Origin: Owenia fusiformis
Lineage: Eukaryota; Annelida; Polychaeta; Sabellida; Oweniidae
Direction: 5' to 3'
Length of the DNA: 64,000 bases
Assembly (NCBI GenBank): GCA_903813345.2
Contig: CAIIXF020000007.1
Span: 5,957,730 to 6,021,729 of the forward strand
In this document: one piece after another, positions 23,530 to 34,935 of the stretch
Layout of the letters: each line of letters starts with the position of its first letter
How positions within the stretch are numbered: the first letter of the stretch is position 1
Program-made: the position numbers and the translations under genes
Notes under the pieces: generated by a model
Databases searched by the model: none
What the model saw: the letters and a program-made list of their open reading frames with translations, nothing else
What the model was told of the DNA's origin: nothing

Positions 23530-25360
23530 AAGGTATAATAGCAATTTTTATTGTCGAATAAAGATTGATCTGTCTAAGAAACGAGACTCTATGATAAACA
23601 AATTAAAAATTACAATATTTTCTGTGAACAGCAATTTGGCTTTAGAAAAAATAGATCTACATATATGGCTATCACCAGCTTCTTAGAAACATTAATCCAG
23701 TCAATTGAAAAGAAATGTTAATATTGCCATTTTAATCGACTTGTCTAAAGCATTTGATACTGTTAATCATGAGATACTTCTTCAAAAATTATACTTTTAT
23801 GGAATCAGAGGAAATGCTCTAATAAGTTGATCATTAGCTATCTTTCAAACCCACAAAACCAACACAGTCACCTGTGGGGTTCCACAGGGCTCGATCCTTG
23901 GACCCATTCTGTTTCTTATTTACATCAATGACATTGTTATAACATTTTCTATATTTAAATGTGTTATCTTTGCTGATGATACAAACCTCCTCTGCTCACA
24001 TAAATATAAGTACTCTTATTAATCATGTAAACTCTGAATTAGAAGATCTTGACGAATGGCTACGTGCAAATAAACTATCGCTTAATATAGAAAAATCTAA
24101 ATTCATGATCTTTCATTCACATAAATTAAAAGCATCTAAAACCTTAAATGGTTTAAATGGTTTAACAGTAACAGTAAAGTCAATTCAAAAAATAATAAAT
24201 AAAAACAAATATTTGTAACCACTGTATAAAGATAGAACGGACTACTTTAAAATGGCTTATAGCTGCACGAAACAAAATAAAATTCAACAACTCCAATTTA
24301 AGATTCGTCATGGTATTCATACCACAAATGCTTACCTAACGCAGATAGGAATTAAACAGGATGATAAATGTAGTTACTATCCACTAAAGCACAGGTTTTG
24401 GGAGTGTAGGCGGGTTCAGATTTTTTTGAAAGCTATTAAAGAGAATTTAAAGAAATTATTTAATGTAAATTTTGATCTTCATGCCCATGATATGGTGTTC
24501 GGAATATCTGCAAATAATGAAAACATTTTGCCAAATAGGCTATCACTAGCGATCAATCAAATATTATATACTTGCAAAAAATGTAATGAGGTAAATCCCA
24601 ACTTGGACGAGGCTCAATTCGAAAATATCATGTTTTTATATATACCAGAACTTTTGGGTATGATCTTTGTCTTGTAAAATGTATTATTTCATGTTTGATT
24701 CAAAAAAAAGAATCTGAAATAAAAATGCTAAATATTAAAATTCGAAATATACCTTTTGAAAGAATTTCAAACACTACTTTTCTTGGAGTTATTATCGATG
24801 ATAAACAAAAATGGAATGAACATATTGCTCATCACAAGCAGTGGGAATTCTTTACAAAATCAAACTGCAATGATACATATTTATTACTCTCTTATATAGC
24901 CATATATAGATTATTGTATTCTTATCTGGGGAATAGCAACTAAAGCGTTGTTGTTTCAAATTCTGAAAGTACAAAGAAAGACTCTTAAGACTAATTACAA
25001 ACAGTGCTAGAACAGACGATTCCTCTCCACAATTTAAGAAAATAAAGATACTTAAAATTAGAAGATATTCACAAGCTAAATCTTGGTAATTTTGTATTAA
25101 ATTGTCTCAAACGACCAAAAGAATTTATCAAGCATTATACTTTGACTACTTCATATCAAATGCTCAAACTCATGAACAAGGGAAACGTTATATATTCAAT
25201 CTTAGATCTAATCAATATAAATCCACATTTGGACAAAGGAGCATTAAATACATAGGAAAGACAACATGGAATGAATTATCTGAAACTTTTAGACATCTAA
25301 ATTCGAGAAATTAATTTAAGTCAAATCTGAAAAAGTATTACCGGGACAAGTATTAAATTG
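23530..25360 (+). mobile_element. CR1/jockey-like LINE remnant interrupted by another LINE fragment
   Basis: Reverse transcriptase remains in several plus frames: FGFRKNRSTYMAI near 23630; AILIDLSKAFDTVNHEIL near 23730-23785; GVPQGSILGPILFLIYINDI near 23875-23935; and FADDTNLLC, the catalytic box, near 23970. The C-terminal half resumes after the interruption, with FLGVIIDDKQKWNEHI at about 24780-24830, and ends with NLKKYYRDKY near 25355. Several frame changes and stops separate the pieces, so this is a dead copy, truncated at its 5' end. No tail repeat was recognised. Confidence 0.8.
24200..24730 (+). mobile_element. 3' fragment of a second LINE nested in the CR1-like copy
   Basis: The frame 24252-24677 (141 codons) reads as the C-terminal region of a different LINE type, KIQQLQFKIRHGIHTTNAYL, with a decayed zinc knuckle in which the second cysteine of CSYC is tyrosine. 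It splits the flanking CR1-like reverse transcriptase. The exact edges and target duplication were not resolved; about 24130-24250 and 24680-24740 are the zones of the joins. Related in style to the C-terminus at 16692-17153. Confidence 0.6.
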
Positions 25361-27239
25361 AAATGTATAACTTTTAGCTATGTATATTTCTTTCTCCTTA
25401 ATTTCTATCTTTTAAAAACAGTTTTATATCTTGGCATCTTGATTATATTGAATTTAGATAATTTGAGTTTTGTGATGTTAACATTTATTTGATAAGTTCT
25501 GATGGGTGATTATGACAAATTCACAAACGGACAAAAATACAAAATTAGGGCATTAAACTTGAAAGATGTAACACCATCACAATAATCCTTGGTATCGATA
25601 AAAATGACAGGCAGGACTCCCCTCTCTAACTTTGAAAAGAAAAAAATACATAAATAATGCCCCAGCCTACGGCAGTCGTAGTTTCGCAAAATCTAAATAA
25701 CTTGGAAAAGGGCGCATCCTATAGCTTAACCTCTTCGGTTTTTAACATTATCTATGAATGTACATACATTTTTTGAGATTAGCCGCTCCGTAGTTTTTTG
25801 TTCGAACCAGTTGTTGCTAATAAGGATGTCCCCACCAGTACGCGTCAAAACGCATAACCACTTTAAAATGTTTAAAAGAAGAAGATCGGTCGTTTATTAA
25901 TCCCTTTGTGATGCTATCAAATTTGAGGCACACTACCTTTTGATGTATTATATAATAATCCAGAACATCTGATCATTCTCATATTATAGCAACCTACGAT
26001 CAAAAATAAATAGATAAATATATATTAAACATTGAAAATAAAGGGTAAAAATAAAAGCATCAATTATACTAACATGTTTCAGAATAGATATTTTGGATTA
26101 TTTCACGATGTAGGATTCACTTAATGATCATTGTTGATCAAATGTATTACTTTAGTTGTGCATTCTACATTAACTACGAGCGTAAAGTGCATTAATAAAA
26201 ACCGGGGAACCATTTTATCATCTCTAGAGAGGTTTCACATATTTACATTAATCAGTATCGGCGATCAAACTATGGTGTATCCAATATTTTTTATGAGAAA
26301 CGTAGCGTTGTTCAATCAATGTCATCATTAAATATTAAAACAAGTCAGAAGGTTATGTATCTCTAAAACGAAACCCCTTGGATAGTATTAACAAATGTTC
26401 CAAATATCAGGTAGTAATGAATACGAGAATAGCCTACACTGCTTTTAAAAAGTCGGGCAACCGGGAGTCGATCACGTGTTAGAGGTTGTTTTGGCGACTT
26501 TAACAATTCGCTGGGTCATAAAAGGAACTAAATATTGCCATTAACATGAATAGGCTTCAGCACGCTATCAAAGCGACACTCCAGCTGTAAGTTCTGTAGA
26601 CTTGCACATCTTCTTTTCTCTTTCACAACCTCCTGAAAATACCGAATGTCAGATTTTCAAGCTATAACGTGGCTTACTCCTCCAAAGACCCGAACCGTAT
26701 ATAAAATAGCCTACAAATGGAACAACCAAACATGACAGTTCAAACTTCTGTGATATGGCCGGATTATTATGATGAGTTACAAGCCCTCTTCTGTTACAAT
26801 GGTTCATGAATCTATATAGACTATAAATACCGAAGTAAACCTAAAATATTGTTTATTTTTGAAATATTTTTTTCTGTAAAAAGCGTCTTGGAACAATCAG
26901 TTGGTGCGACTGATTGTATAAATGCAAATGTAAGAAACAATTTAGCACCTTTAAGAGTAACAAGTCCAATAACATGAACACCCCCGTTATGTATGAGGAT
27001 AGAATAAAGAATGTATTGTCTTCATTTTAAATGAAGGGACAGTTATTCTATCGGTAAAACGCCATGAAAGATCGCTTTACACACCTTCTAATTATACCAT
27101 CGAACGAAGTTTGGGGGAACATACAGAGGAGGACGTCCGTCTGTCCGGGTAATAACTCGAATAACGTTGACCCAATATAATTTATATTTATACCCTATGT
27201 GGATACACGTTCTGCTTGAAAGCTCATTTTCAAATTGGC
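25361..27239. other. Unassigned intergenic sequence
   Basis: No exon, RNA or repeat family was recognised. Short open frames here look random. Confidence 0.45.
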
Positions 27240-28110
27240 AGCCGGTTTTAAAATGGCCACCATTTTAGTGTCAATTAAAACTGCAACATTAATATGTTTT
27301 AAATGCAAAAATGGTAAGTATATGGACACATTGTGGCCATCTTGAAAATGATGGCCGCTACACGCTATTTTACGAGTTTTGCTATACCTTGAAAAGCATT
27401 GGAGCGTTTCTGTTCATATTTAATTTGTGAATTCTCGTAAGCATGGTTCACTTTGTAATTTGAGAATTAGGCTAGTAGGCGGCCATTTTTTTATAACGCT
27501 TCGAATAATATTATGTTAATTCCTGGCGTGTTAACCAACATAGCTTGTTATTTCACATCAAGATGAAGAAAGATGTAAAGAGTATGCTTACATCGATTAA
27601 AACATCACGACGCTTTATATTCGAAAACTAAAGGGTGAGAATTTGCGCAAACGAAGGTGGTACGCAAGAGACGTAATATGTCAATCATCGCTAAAGCTCT
27701 GGGGGTTTCACTCTTCGGATGCTATAAATCCAAAATTAATGGAGCGATTTCGTTCATATTTGATAAATGAATAGTTATAGGACATTGGACACTTTGTCTT
27801 ATGAGAATTTGGCTAGTAGGCGGCAATTTTGAAAAATGGCCGCCATATTCACCCGTGTTATTTACTTTTTTACTGGACTAGTAATGGAGTGATTTTGTTA
27901 AAGTTTTATATGTGACAACTTAGAAGCATCTTACACGTAACACGTTCTTGTGACAATTTGGCCAGTGAGCGGCCATTTTGAACTATTATCACCATTTTAC
28001 GTGGGTTATTTCACGATCATGTTTAAAATTCTATATGTGAAAACTCCAAGGCATATTTCACTCTCGATGACAATTTGGCAAATAGGCTAATCATGGCTGT
28101 TGAAAGGATT
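27240..28110 (+). repeat. Degenerate tandem repeat with GGCGGCCATTTT motif
   Basis: Phrases recur in the same order: a GGAGCGTTTCTGTTCATATTT-like start (near 27400, 27740, 27885), then TGAGAATTTGGCTAGTAGGC, then GGCGGCCATTTTGAA, then a CACCCGTGTTATTTA-like end. Spacing ranges from about 120 to 340 bp, giving roughly four worn units. Probably an old satellite or transposon-derived repeat. Confidence 0.65.
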
Positions 28111-31100
28111 TGCTACGCCTTGGCGTTGCTGTTATCTAGTCAAGCTATACTCACCAATATAAAATAAAGGGCGACATATCCAAATCTGATGATCCAAACC
28201 AGTTTAGACATTTTTTTCATGTCCATATTCATTTTCCTTTGCTTAGTTTGAATTTGTAGTTTTCTTAATGAGGATCCTCACAACAGTAGCATTTTTGAAT
28301 GGTTATTTAATTCATAGGCAATCAGTCTCTTGAAATGGAGTTTTGTTTCATTGAAAAACTGTCCAGCAAACGTTTATAGGTTTATGTCCTTATATCACTT
28401 TTGCGATGAAAATCCCAGACGTATATCTTCTGATGTTTTTGTACGATTCTCTCTCTCTCTCTCTTGCAATTATATATAACAATCGCAAGAAGGTATCCAG
28501 ATACTCGTATGTATATATTAGTAAAGTGTGAACATTTTATCAATCGTACATACTGTTGTGATTCATATTCCTTCACTGTATCAACGAATGTCCATTTTAT
28601 TTTAACGCTCCATTATCAGACAATTACAGCCGTATTAAATAATAATATTAACCTAATGTGAATCGACCAGTCATCTCATGAGGCAAGTATTGAAATGCTT
28701 GGCTCTGTTAAACAACTCAGCGGCAGCGGCAGACAACACTTCCTAGCCGCACCTGAAAATGGAAAATATAATTAATACATTGCTTTAATAGCCTCATGGA
28801 ATATACACTTTCTCTATTTTTATGTATTTTACGAAAAGTCATTTTTAATCAATGCTATTGGGGTTTAAATATAAAATAATCTAGATGCTACATAAAAATA
28901 GATTCAACAGGGGTGTAGCGAGGATCTTATGAGGATATCAAAGAATATGTCTTATAATATCAGAGCATGTATCCAGTGGAACAGAAAGGCATGATTAGGT
29001 CATTTATATACATTTACAGTATGCCATATACGTCCCCAAGGACAAACTATAAACGAGTACCTATTTATCAATAAAGACTTGTATATATTCACATTTAGCC
29101 TAATCAAAAGTCCATAAGCCACGAACAATGTGATAACTTCTCCCGTAGCTTGCTAATCAAAAGTCAGAGAGTAAAACGTTAACAAATGCGATAACCATTC
29201 TCGTCCATTGGGTAGTAAATCTCGATTTGAGAACGAAACTTCAAACAGCGATGCATAGTTTGACCGCTCGAGCCGATTTAGAATGTAAATGTGTTCAAGT
29301 TGGGAATGTCACGCTCATCGATCTAAAAAACACATTTCGATTTTTGCTCTGATTTACGAAAATGTGCCCGGCCAATTAGTGTTTTTTGTCAAAATCGAAT
29401 CGTACGTATGCATTTTCAAAAACTACAAAATTAATTTATTTGAAATCATATTGCATGTTTCCGAATGTTAACATACAAAATGTGGTTACAGAATTATGAT
29501 GGTATCTCGTATGTATTCAAGTTTTATATATGCTTTTTTTATTCTCCTCTCCCCAAAATATTCAATTTCACTAATTATCCGATTATACGCTTCTGCCAGC
29601 TGCTGGTATTTGTTTTAGATCTTGAAATATGAATGCTATTTAGACAAAAACAAGTTAAATTGGAAGCTGCTGATTTTCAATTGCGTGTTCCATTGATTTC
29701 AATGCATCAGTTCAGTTGTAGAAAAGCGTTTACCTTGATTTTTGTTTTATTTGAAATCCCTTCATGACTTTAAATGGCATTTTTGGTACCAAAAACCTTC
29801 GTTTAAAAATATCAACAATTTATCACAAAATGTCAGAAATGTACACCCCCCTTGGTCACCTTGACCTCGATTTGAACTATGTTGACCTACCTTTTTTAAA
29901 AAACAAAACTCTTCTGAAGAGGTGATTGAATATTAGCTTTACAACAATGCCAACATTATTGAGATCTAGACATGAGAAAAATGTGAGTGAGGCAAATCGA
30001 AGTATGTATCGCAGAACTATCATTTACTATTGGGAATTCACCATTGTAGAAACCTGCGATCTTACGACTTGACACTGAAGAATCGTATCACTGAGCTTCC
30101 CGACGTTTCTCGGGTTATTGATATAAATGAACAAATACTAATTTGATAAAGGGTAAAAGGCGATCAGAAGACACTTTACTGAGTGACTTGTTTTAAATTG
30201 GCGAGGAGTGATATGGAAGAGACATGTACGCCTAAACAGAATATCACAGATTCATGATCAGCAAAAGGTAACAATAACAGCTCGATGAAGAATTCCTTCG
30301 GTGTTAATTAATCGAGCAGCGATTATTAGATAGGGTGCCTCGTGATATGTTTGTACTACTGCTGTACCGCATGATTTCTAAATTGCGGGTGAACAAATCA
30401 TCTAATGATTCGAAAGGGTCATCAAATAAGCTTTGTTTATCCAAATATAATGTCAACTTCCGCTCCGTGAGAGATTCCAGTCTTTTATCACAGTCTTATA
30501 GTTTCTTTACATTGAAGAATAACGCGGATGCGAGTAGGTAGTTATCAGTGTTACCACCAGGTAGCTCGTTCGGGTCAGATAACATGGCGGGTATAGTAGA
30601 AAGTTCCCTTTACTTAAATTACATCTGTTTTAGTGGTTCAATTCATGACATCACTTTGACTGAATTTTGAATATTTGATGATGTAACAGTGTAAATCAAG
30701 ATTATCTCTACTAGCATCTAGTCTATTGCATCACAAAAACGTGATGAGTATATATGAATGCAACTTCATGCGATGGAATAAAACTAAGCCTTTCTTGATT
30801 GCACTGTACGCAAATTAGTCATTATTAGAAGGTACAACATGCGTACTCCCTTCCGTAAGTTTGGCAACCTGAAAATCTCTTTAGATCACCTATTAAGCAT
30901 GTTTACGTTCGGAGATTCGAAAACAATTCATGAAAGACATGAATTTAATGTAGTTACTAGTAATCAAGGATCAACATTAAAATTCAAACATCGACACTCG
31001 ACAGGCTCCTAATGTTCTGTTCAATGAAGGTTTCCGATTGCCGTATTCACCCTTGGTATACGCAGCTAACGAAAATTGACCGGGTCGGGTCAAAAGCTGG

Positions 31101-31456
31101 ACCGGTACGGGTTAATGGTTTTATTTGAATTTAAAACAGCCATAACTTGCTCAATATTGACTTCCTCGTGTCTAATTTGAAATATATGATGCCTCACGAT
31201 GCTTTTAAGTACCCCAATTTTTTACAGATTTTTAAACGGACCAAAACTCTCTAAATGCGCATTTATGCTCTTTTCTCTCGAGAACGACTGTCTCATTTTC
31301 ACGATAACTTTTATTTAGTACTTATTACATATAAGATCTATTTTTCCCCATCAAGGTATGATGTAAATGACATGCTATTTACATCTTGTGAGTTTCAATG
31401 ACGCGCGTTTGATTTAATAAAAATGCCAAACTTTGTGACAAAGAATTTCATCAGCT
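28111..31456. other. Unassigned intergenic sequence
   Basis: Contains a short CT microsatellite at 28447-28465 on the plus strand. No gene was recognised; open frames of 60-70 codons are not supported by any domain. Confidence 0.45.
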
Positions 31457-31530
31457 ATTGCCCCGAACCGGTCCGTCTTCTCGCTGCAAGCAGATTGCCC
31501 CGAACCGGTCCGTCTTCTCGCTGCAAGCAG
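31457..31530 (+). repeat. Perfect 37-bp tandem duplication
   Basis: The unit ATTGCCCCGAACCGG...GCAAGCAG at 31457-31493 is repeated without change at 31494-31530. It is GC-richer than its surroundings. Confidence 0.95.
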
Positions 31531-33335
31531 GATATTGTTGCACCACAACAATGATAATACGGTATTTCTAAAATTAAAACAATTTTATATTTTTATCCAA
31601 AGTAACCTTTTTATCTAGATAAACCTCAGATATAAATGAGCAAAACATTATATGGAGATCCCTTTGGACTGTAACTCACACGGTCGTGAATTATTTCTAG
31701 ATTACCTATGAAATTTGAATGTCAGAAAGATATTTATATTATGAAAAGTATTTATGAATTATTTTTCTATAAATCCCAGTGCCTAGCTCTAATCTTGTGT
31801 CTAGCCGGACCATGTCTAGAATTGAATAATTAACATGCTATAAAATGCATGGTTTCAGTCGAACTCGTATGTCATTCTAGTTTTAGGGTTATCAAACATG
31901 AGCCGTAATTGGGAAGGGTCGTATTTTATATGCGATTTCAATGATTTATTAGCCACAGATCGTATAACTTATGATTTATATGGGTACCTTGATCACTTCT
32001 ATATATGCCCTATGGTTATCATGCTACATAGACCGACCTTCAGAGATCAAAATATCAATACAGTTGAAATAGTAATTTTGATCGTTCTAAATATTTTGTA
32101 AGTAATATTTTCTGCAGAAGCCATAAACATTTTTAACCGTGGATTAGCTTGTTCAAGAGGTCTTGAAGAGATTTTTTATGCAGAGGCGAATCTGAAAAAA
32201 CAACAAGGTGGAGGGCCAAACACGTGCTTGACGAATTTGAAAATTTGGTGGTGAACGAGCGTCTTTATCCACAGATATTAAACCTCCGATAGGGTTGGGA
32301 CTAAGATTTATTTTCCTTTTCTTAAATTCATTAATAAAGGCCTGTTTTAGAGGTTCTGTCTCGTTTGTCAATGTCAATTGACCATTATCGAATGTAATGA
32401 AAACAATATAATATGCACGTTCCCGGCAGAAAGTATTGCTTTAGTTGTTCCGCTGCCAGCGTATGTGATTTTTCTAAGTTTATTTAGCAGAACGTCTTGA
32501 ACTTTATATCATACAATGGATTTTCTGATTTTAAGCACCCCTCCATTGCATAACTTTAGTCTTGACGTAAAAGGGAGAAAAACAATTTGTGACAAGGTAT
32601 CCATCGTGAAATATTGATTCGTGAAGACGACGCTCTCTTCTAAGAATCGAAGTCGAAATACTTGGTACTCTTGTACTTCAATCCCCTCTAGGTGTCAAAT
32701 TATCCGGAAATGCAAATGGAGTTTATAACTTCACAACCGCTAATTCAATATATAGCCCCATCAAATCCCGTAGGCTGTTGTTATTCTAAGGTATACAAAT
32801 ATCTAAAAATGTCAACATCAACAAGCAATCTACTTTGCAACTGTGTTTTCCGGTATACTCAGGCACATTTACATTGATTTCTTTCGTCTACTAAATCTTG
32901 AGGATACCCTTACTGACATATTAATGTGTCATTGATGCTAACTAAAACAATATACTATAATTATCACCATTCCAGTACATCATTGCAATTGAACTACTCT
33001 TATCTTACTAATTTAGCACTTAAAACGTTCTTCGGGGCATATTTTATCGTTTCCATTGGTGATTTTGACAGTCACTGTGACTGTCCAATAGCAGAATGTG
33101 TCAGCAGGTATAGTAATTTTGTCCAACTTACCTAAAATCTGTAAATTTTAGAGGACGGTAAGTTTATGCCCATTGATGCGGCGATATGGCTTATTTAACA
33201 AATCATCCGCGATCTACGCAAAATTATTATTCCTTATTTCTTCCAAAAGAAGTATCTAACTAATCTTGATTTTTATCATTTTACGTTCAAAAGGTGTTCA
33301 TTTGAGATCTAAATACAACATTATATCTAAAAATT
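31531..33335. other. Unassigned intergenic sequence
   Basis: Nothing recognised apart from a short perfect hairpin GACAGTCACTGTGACTGTC near 33067. Confidence 0.4.
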
Positions 33336-34510
33336 ACAGGCTGGTATCGAAAGATTTGTCCGCTGTGACGGAGCATGCTATTTTTCATAAATACACTAAC
33401 ACCCCAGTCACATTTGTCGCACGGCGGCCGCAAGTCGACCGCAGATCAATTAAATCGGTGAATTTCTGCGGCGAGCGTAGAAAAACTACGCTCGCCTTGC
33501 GGCCTCCGTACGGCGAATGCAGACTTTTACAGGCCGCAGGGAAGGCGTAGAAATTTGAACTTGGAGTTATAATATTTGTTCATTTCTGAGGTCCCCGTAG
33601 AAATCAACTGGCTCAACAAGATTGAATCATTATTTGTCAATGTTTCACGATCACTTTTCATTTGATATTACATCCTAGCACTATGAATAACATTTATAAA
33701 TTGTCCCGATGTAAATAAAATGAAAAACGTATTATTCATCAACAGAAATTTAAAAATTCACCGTGCGGCTGCCGTGGGAAATGTGACTGCAAAAGTATGA
33801 GAGCGCAGAAATTCCACGGCGAGCGTAGAAATGTTACTGGCCGCAGAAATGATAGACCGCAAGGTCGCCGTAGGAAATGTGACTGGGGTGTAAGAATACT
33901 TCACATTTTATTTTTTAACTAATATATTTCGTTATATCAAACAAAATTACTTACTCCATGCAATGTATATATCATATGGGGGGTAACCTTCACTTCTGTT
34001 TGAAGTCCAATAACGGTAGGAGTAAAAACTATTGAAAACGGCGCCAGAGTATCATACTCTAAAATGTACCATTTCTTTTTAACTTTTTAATGGCCGGATA
34101 TAGTGTCACGATAATATCTACATATGTTTTCAGCATAACTCTGAATGAATAAATGAGATCTGGATGTATTGAGTATTTTTAATTTTTTCATAAAAAATAA
34201 TGTTTAAATACTTGTCCGCTGTGACGGAGCAGTTTCATAGTTCACATTTGCAACCGCTCCGTCTCAGCGGACAAACAAATTAAACATAAACATAAACATA
34301 TCGTGCCATTAAAAAGTTAAAAAAGAAATGGTACATTTTGGAGTTTGATACTCCGACGCCATTTTCAATAGCTTTTCCTCCTAGCGTTATGGGACTTCAA
34401 ACAGAAGTAGAAGTTACCCGCAAATGATATATCTATTGTATGGAGTAAGTGATTTTATTTGGTATAACGAAAAATAAGAGTTCAAAATAAATCTTTCGAT
34501 ACCAGCCTGT
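33336..34510. mobile_element. Inverted-repeat element with CAGGCTGGTATCGAAAG ends and nested insert
   Basis: ACAGGCTGGTATCGAAAGAT at 33336 is matched in complement ending at 34510. The arms, about 250 bp, carry the same inverted landmarks, such as CTTCTGTTTGAAGTCC and AATGTACCATTTCTTTTT. The left arm is split by a smaller element (33400-33890). Between the arms is a further hairpin, TTGTCCGCTGTGACGGAGC (about 34215) against its complement (about 34258-34277); the same motif occurs near 33356. No transposase frame. Non-autonomous DNA transposon. Confidence 0.75.
33400..33890. mobile_element. PIF/Harbinger-like MITE with TAA target duplication
   Basis: The 491-bp insert begins CACCCCAGTCACATTTG and ends with the complement AATGTGACTGGGGTG. 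TAA flanks both ends (33397-33399, 33891-33893). The 3-bp TAA duplication fits PIF/Harbinger (family assignment inferred). It is GC-richer than its host sequence and contains CGGC/GCCG-rich inverted blocks. A relative lies at 47917-48179. Confidence 0.75.
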
Positions 34511-34769
34511 GAAAATGTGGCTTTGTGTGTTACAAATTAAATGAACACGATATGATACGAATGATTCATTGGCACATGTTCGCGCTATATTTGAATCTTC
34601 TATCTCACGTACAAAAAATATAAGAATAAACTACAAATCATATCGATAATTTTCGAAGTACTCGAGACGATTATCAGGGACAATCAATTTTTGAACACCT
34701 ATTACTTAATAAGAAACAATGTTTTTACATGTAGAAACTCATTCAAAGGAATCTTTTTTAAATAACATA

Positions 34770-34935
34770 ACTGTGTAAATCAAAGCTATAGTAGGAGAAA
34801 ACATTTAACTGAATTCAAATATGCCATTTAAAAGGAGGAAAGGTGTGTTATTTGAGGTGTATTGTGCAAATCTCTTAAAATCTCACGAAAAACGAGATTT
34901 AATGAGATTTCAAAAGCTATATTGAAACTGCACTG
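34770..34935 (+). repeat. Fragment related to the 17884-18780 repeat
   Basis: GTGTAAATCAAAGCTAT, GGAGAAAACATTT, GAATTCAAATATGCC and GATTTCAAAAGCTATAT occur in the same order and spacing as at about 18330-18480, with scattered differences. Confidence 0.75.

Noticed and set aside
25790-25830. GTTCGAACC word considered as a tRNA B-box
   Set aside because: No matching A-box or cloverleaf stems around it.
28670-28760. Minus-strand cysteine-rich stretch after a TTTTCAG acceptor, considered as an upstream exon of the GPCR
   Set aside because: The readable frame (ARKCCLPLPLS) reaches a stop without a convincing donor, and its phase cannot be fitted to the exon at 22213-22672.
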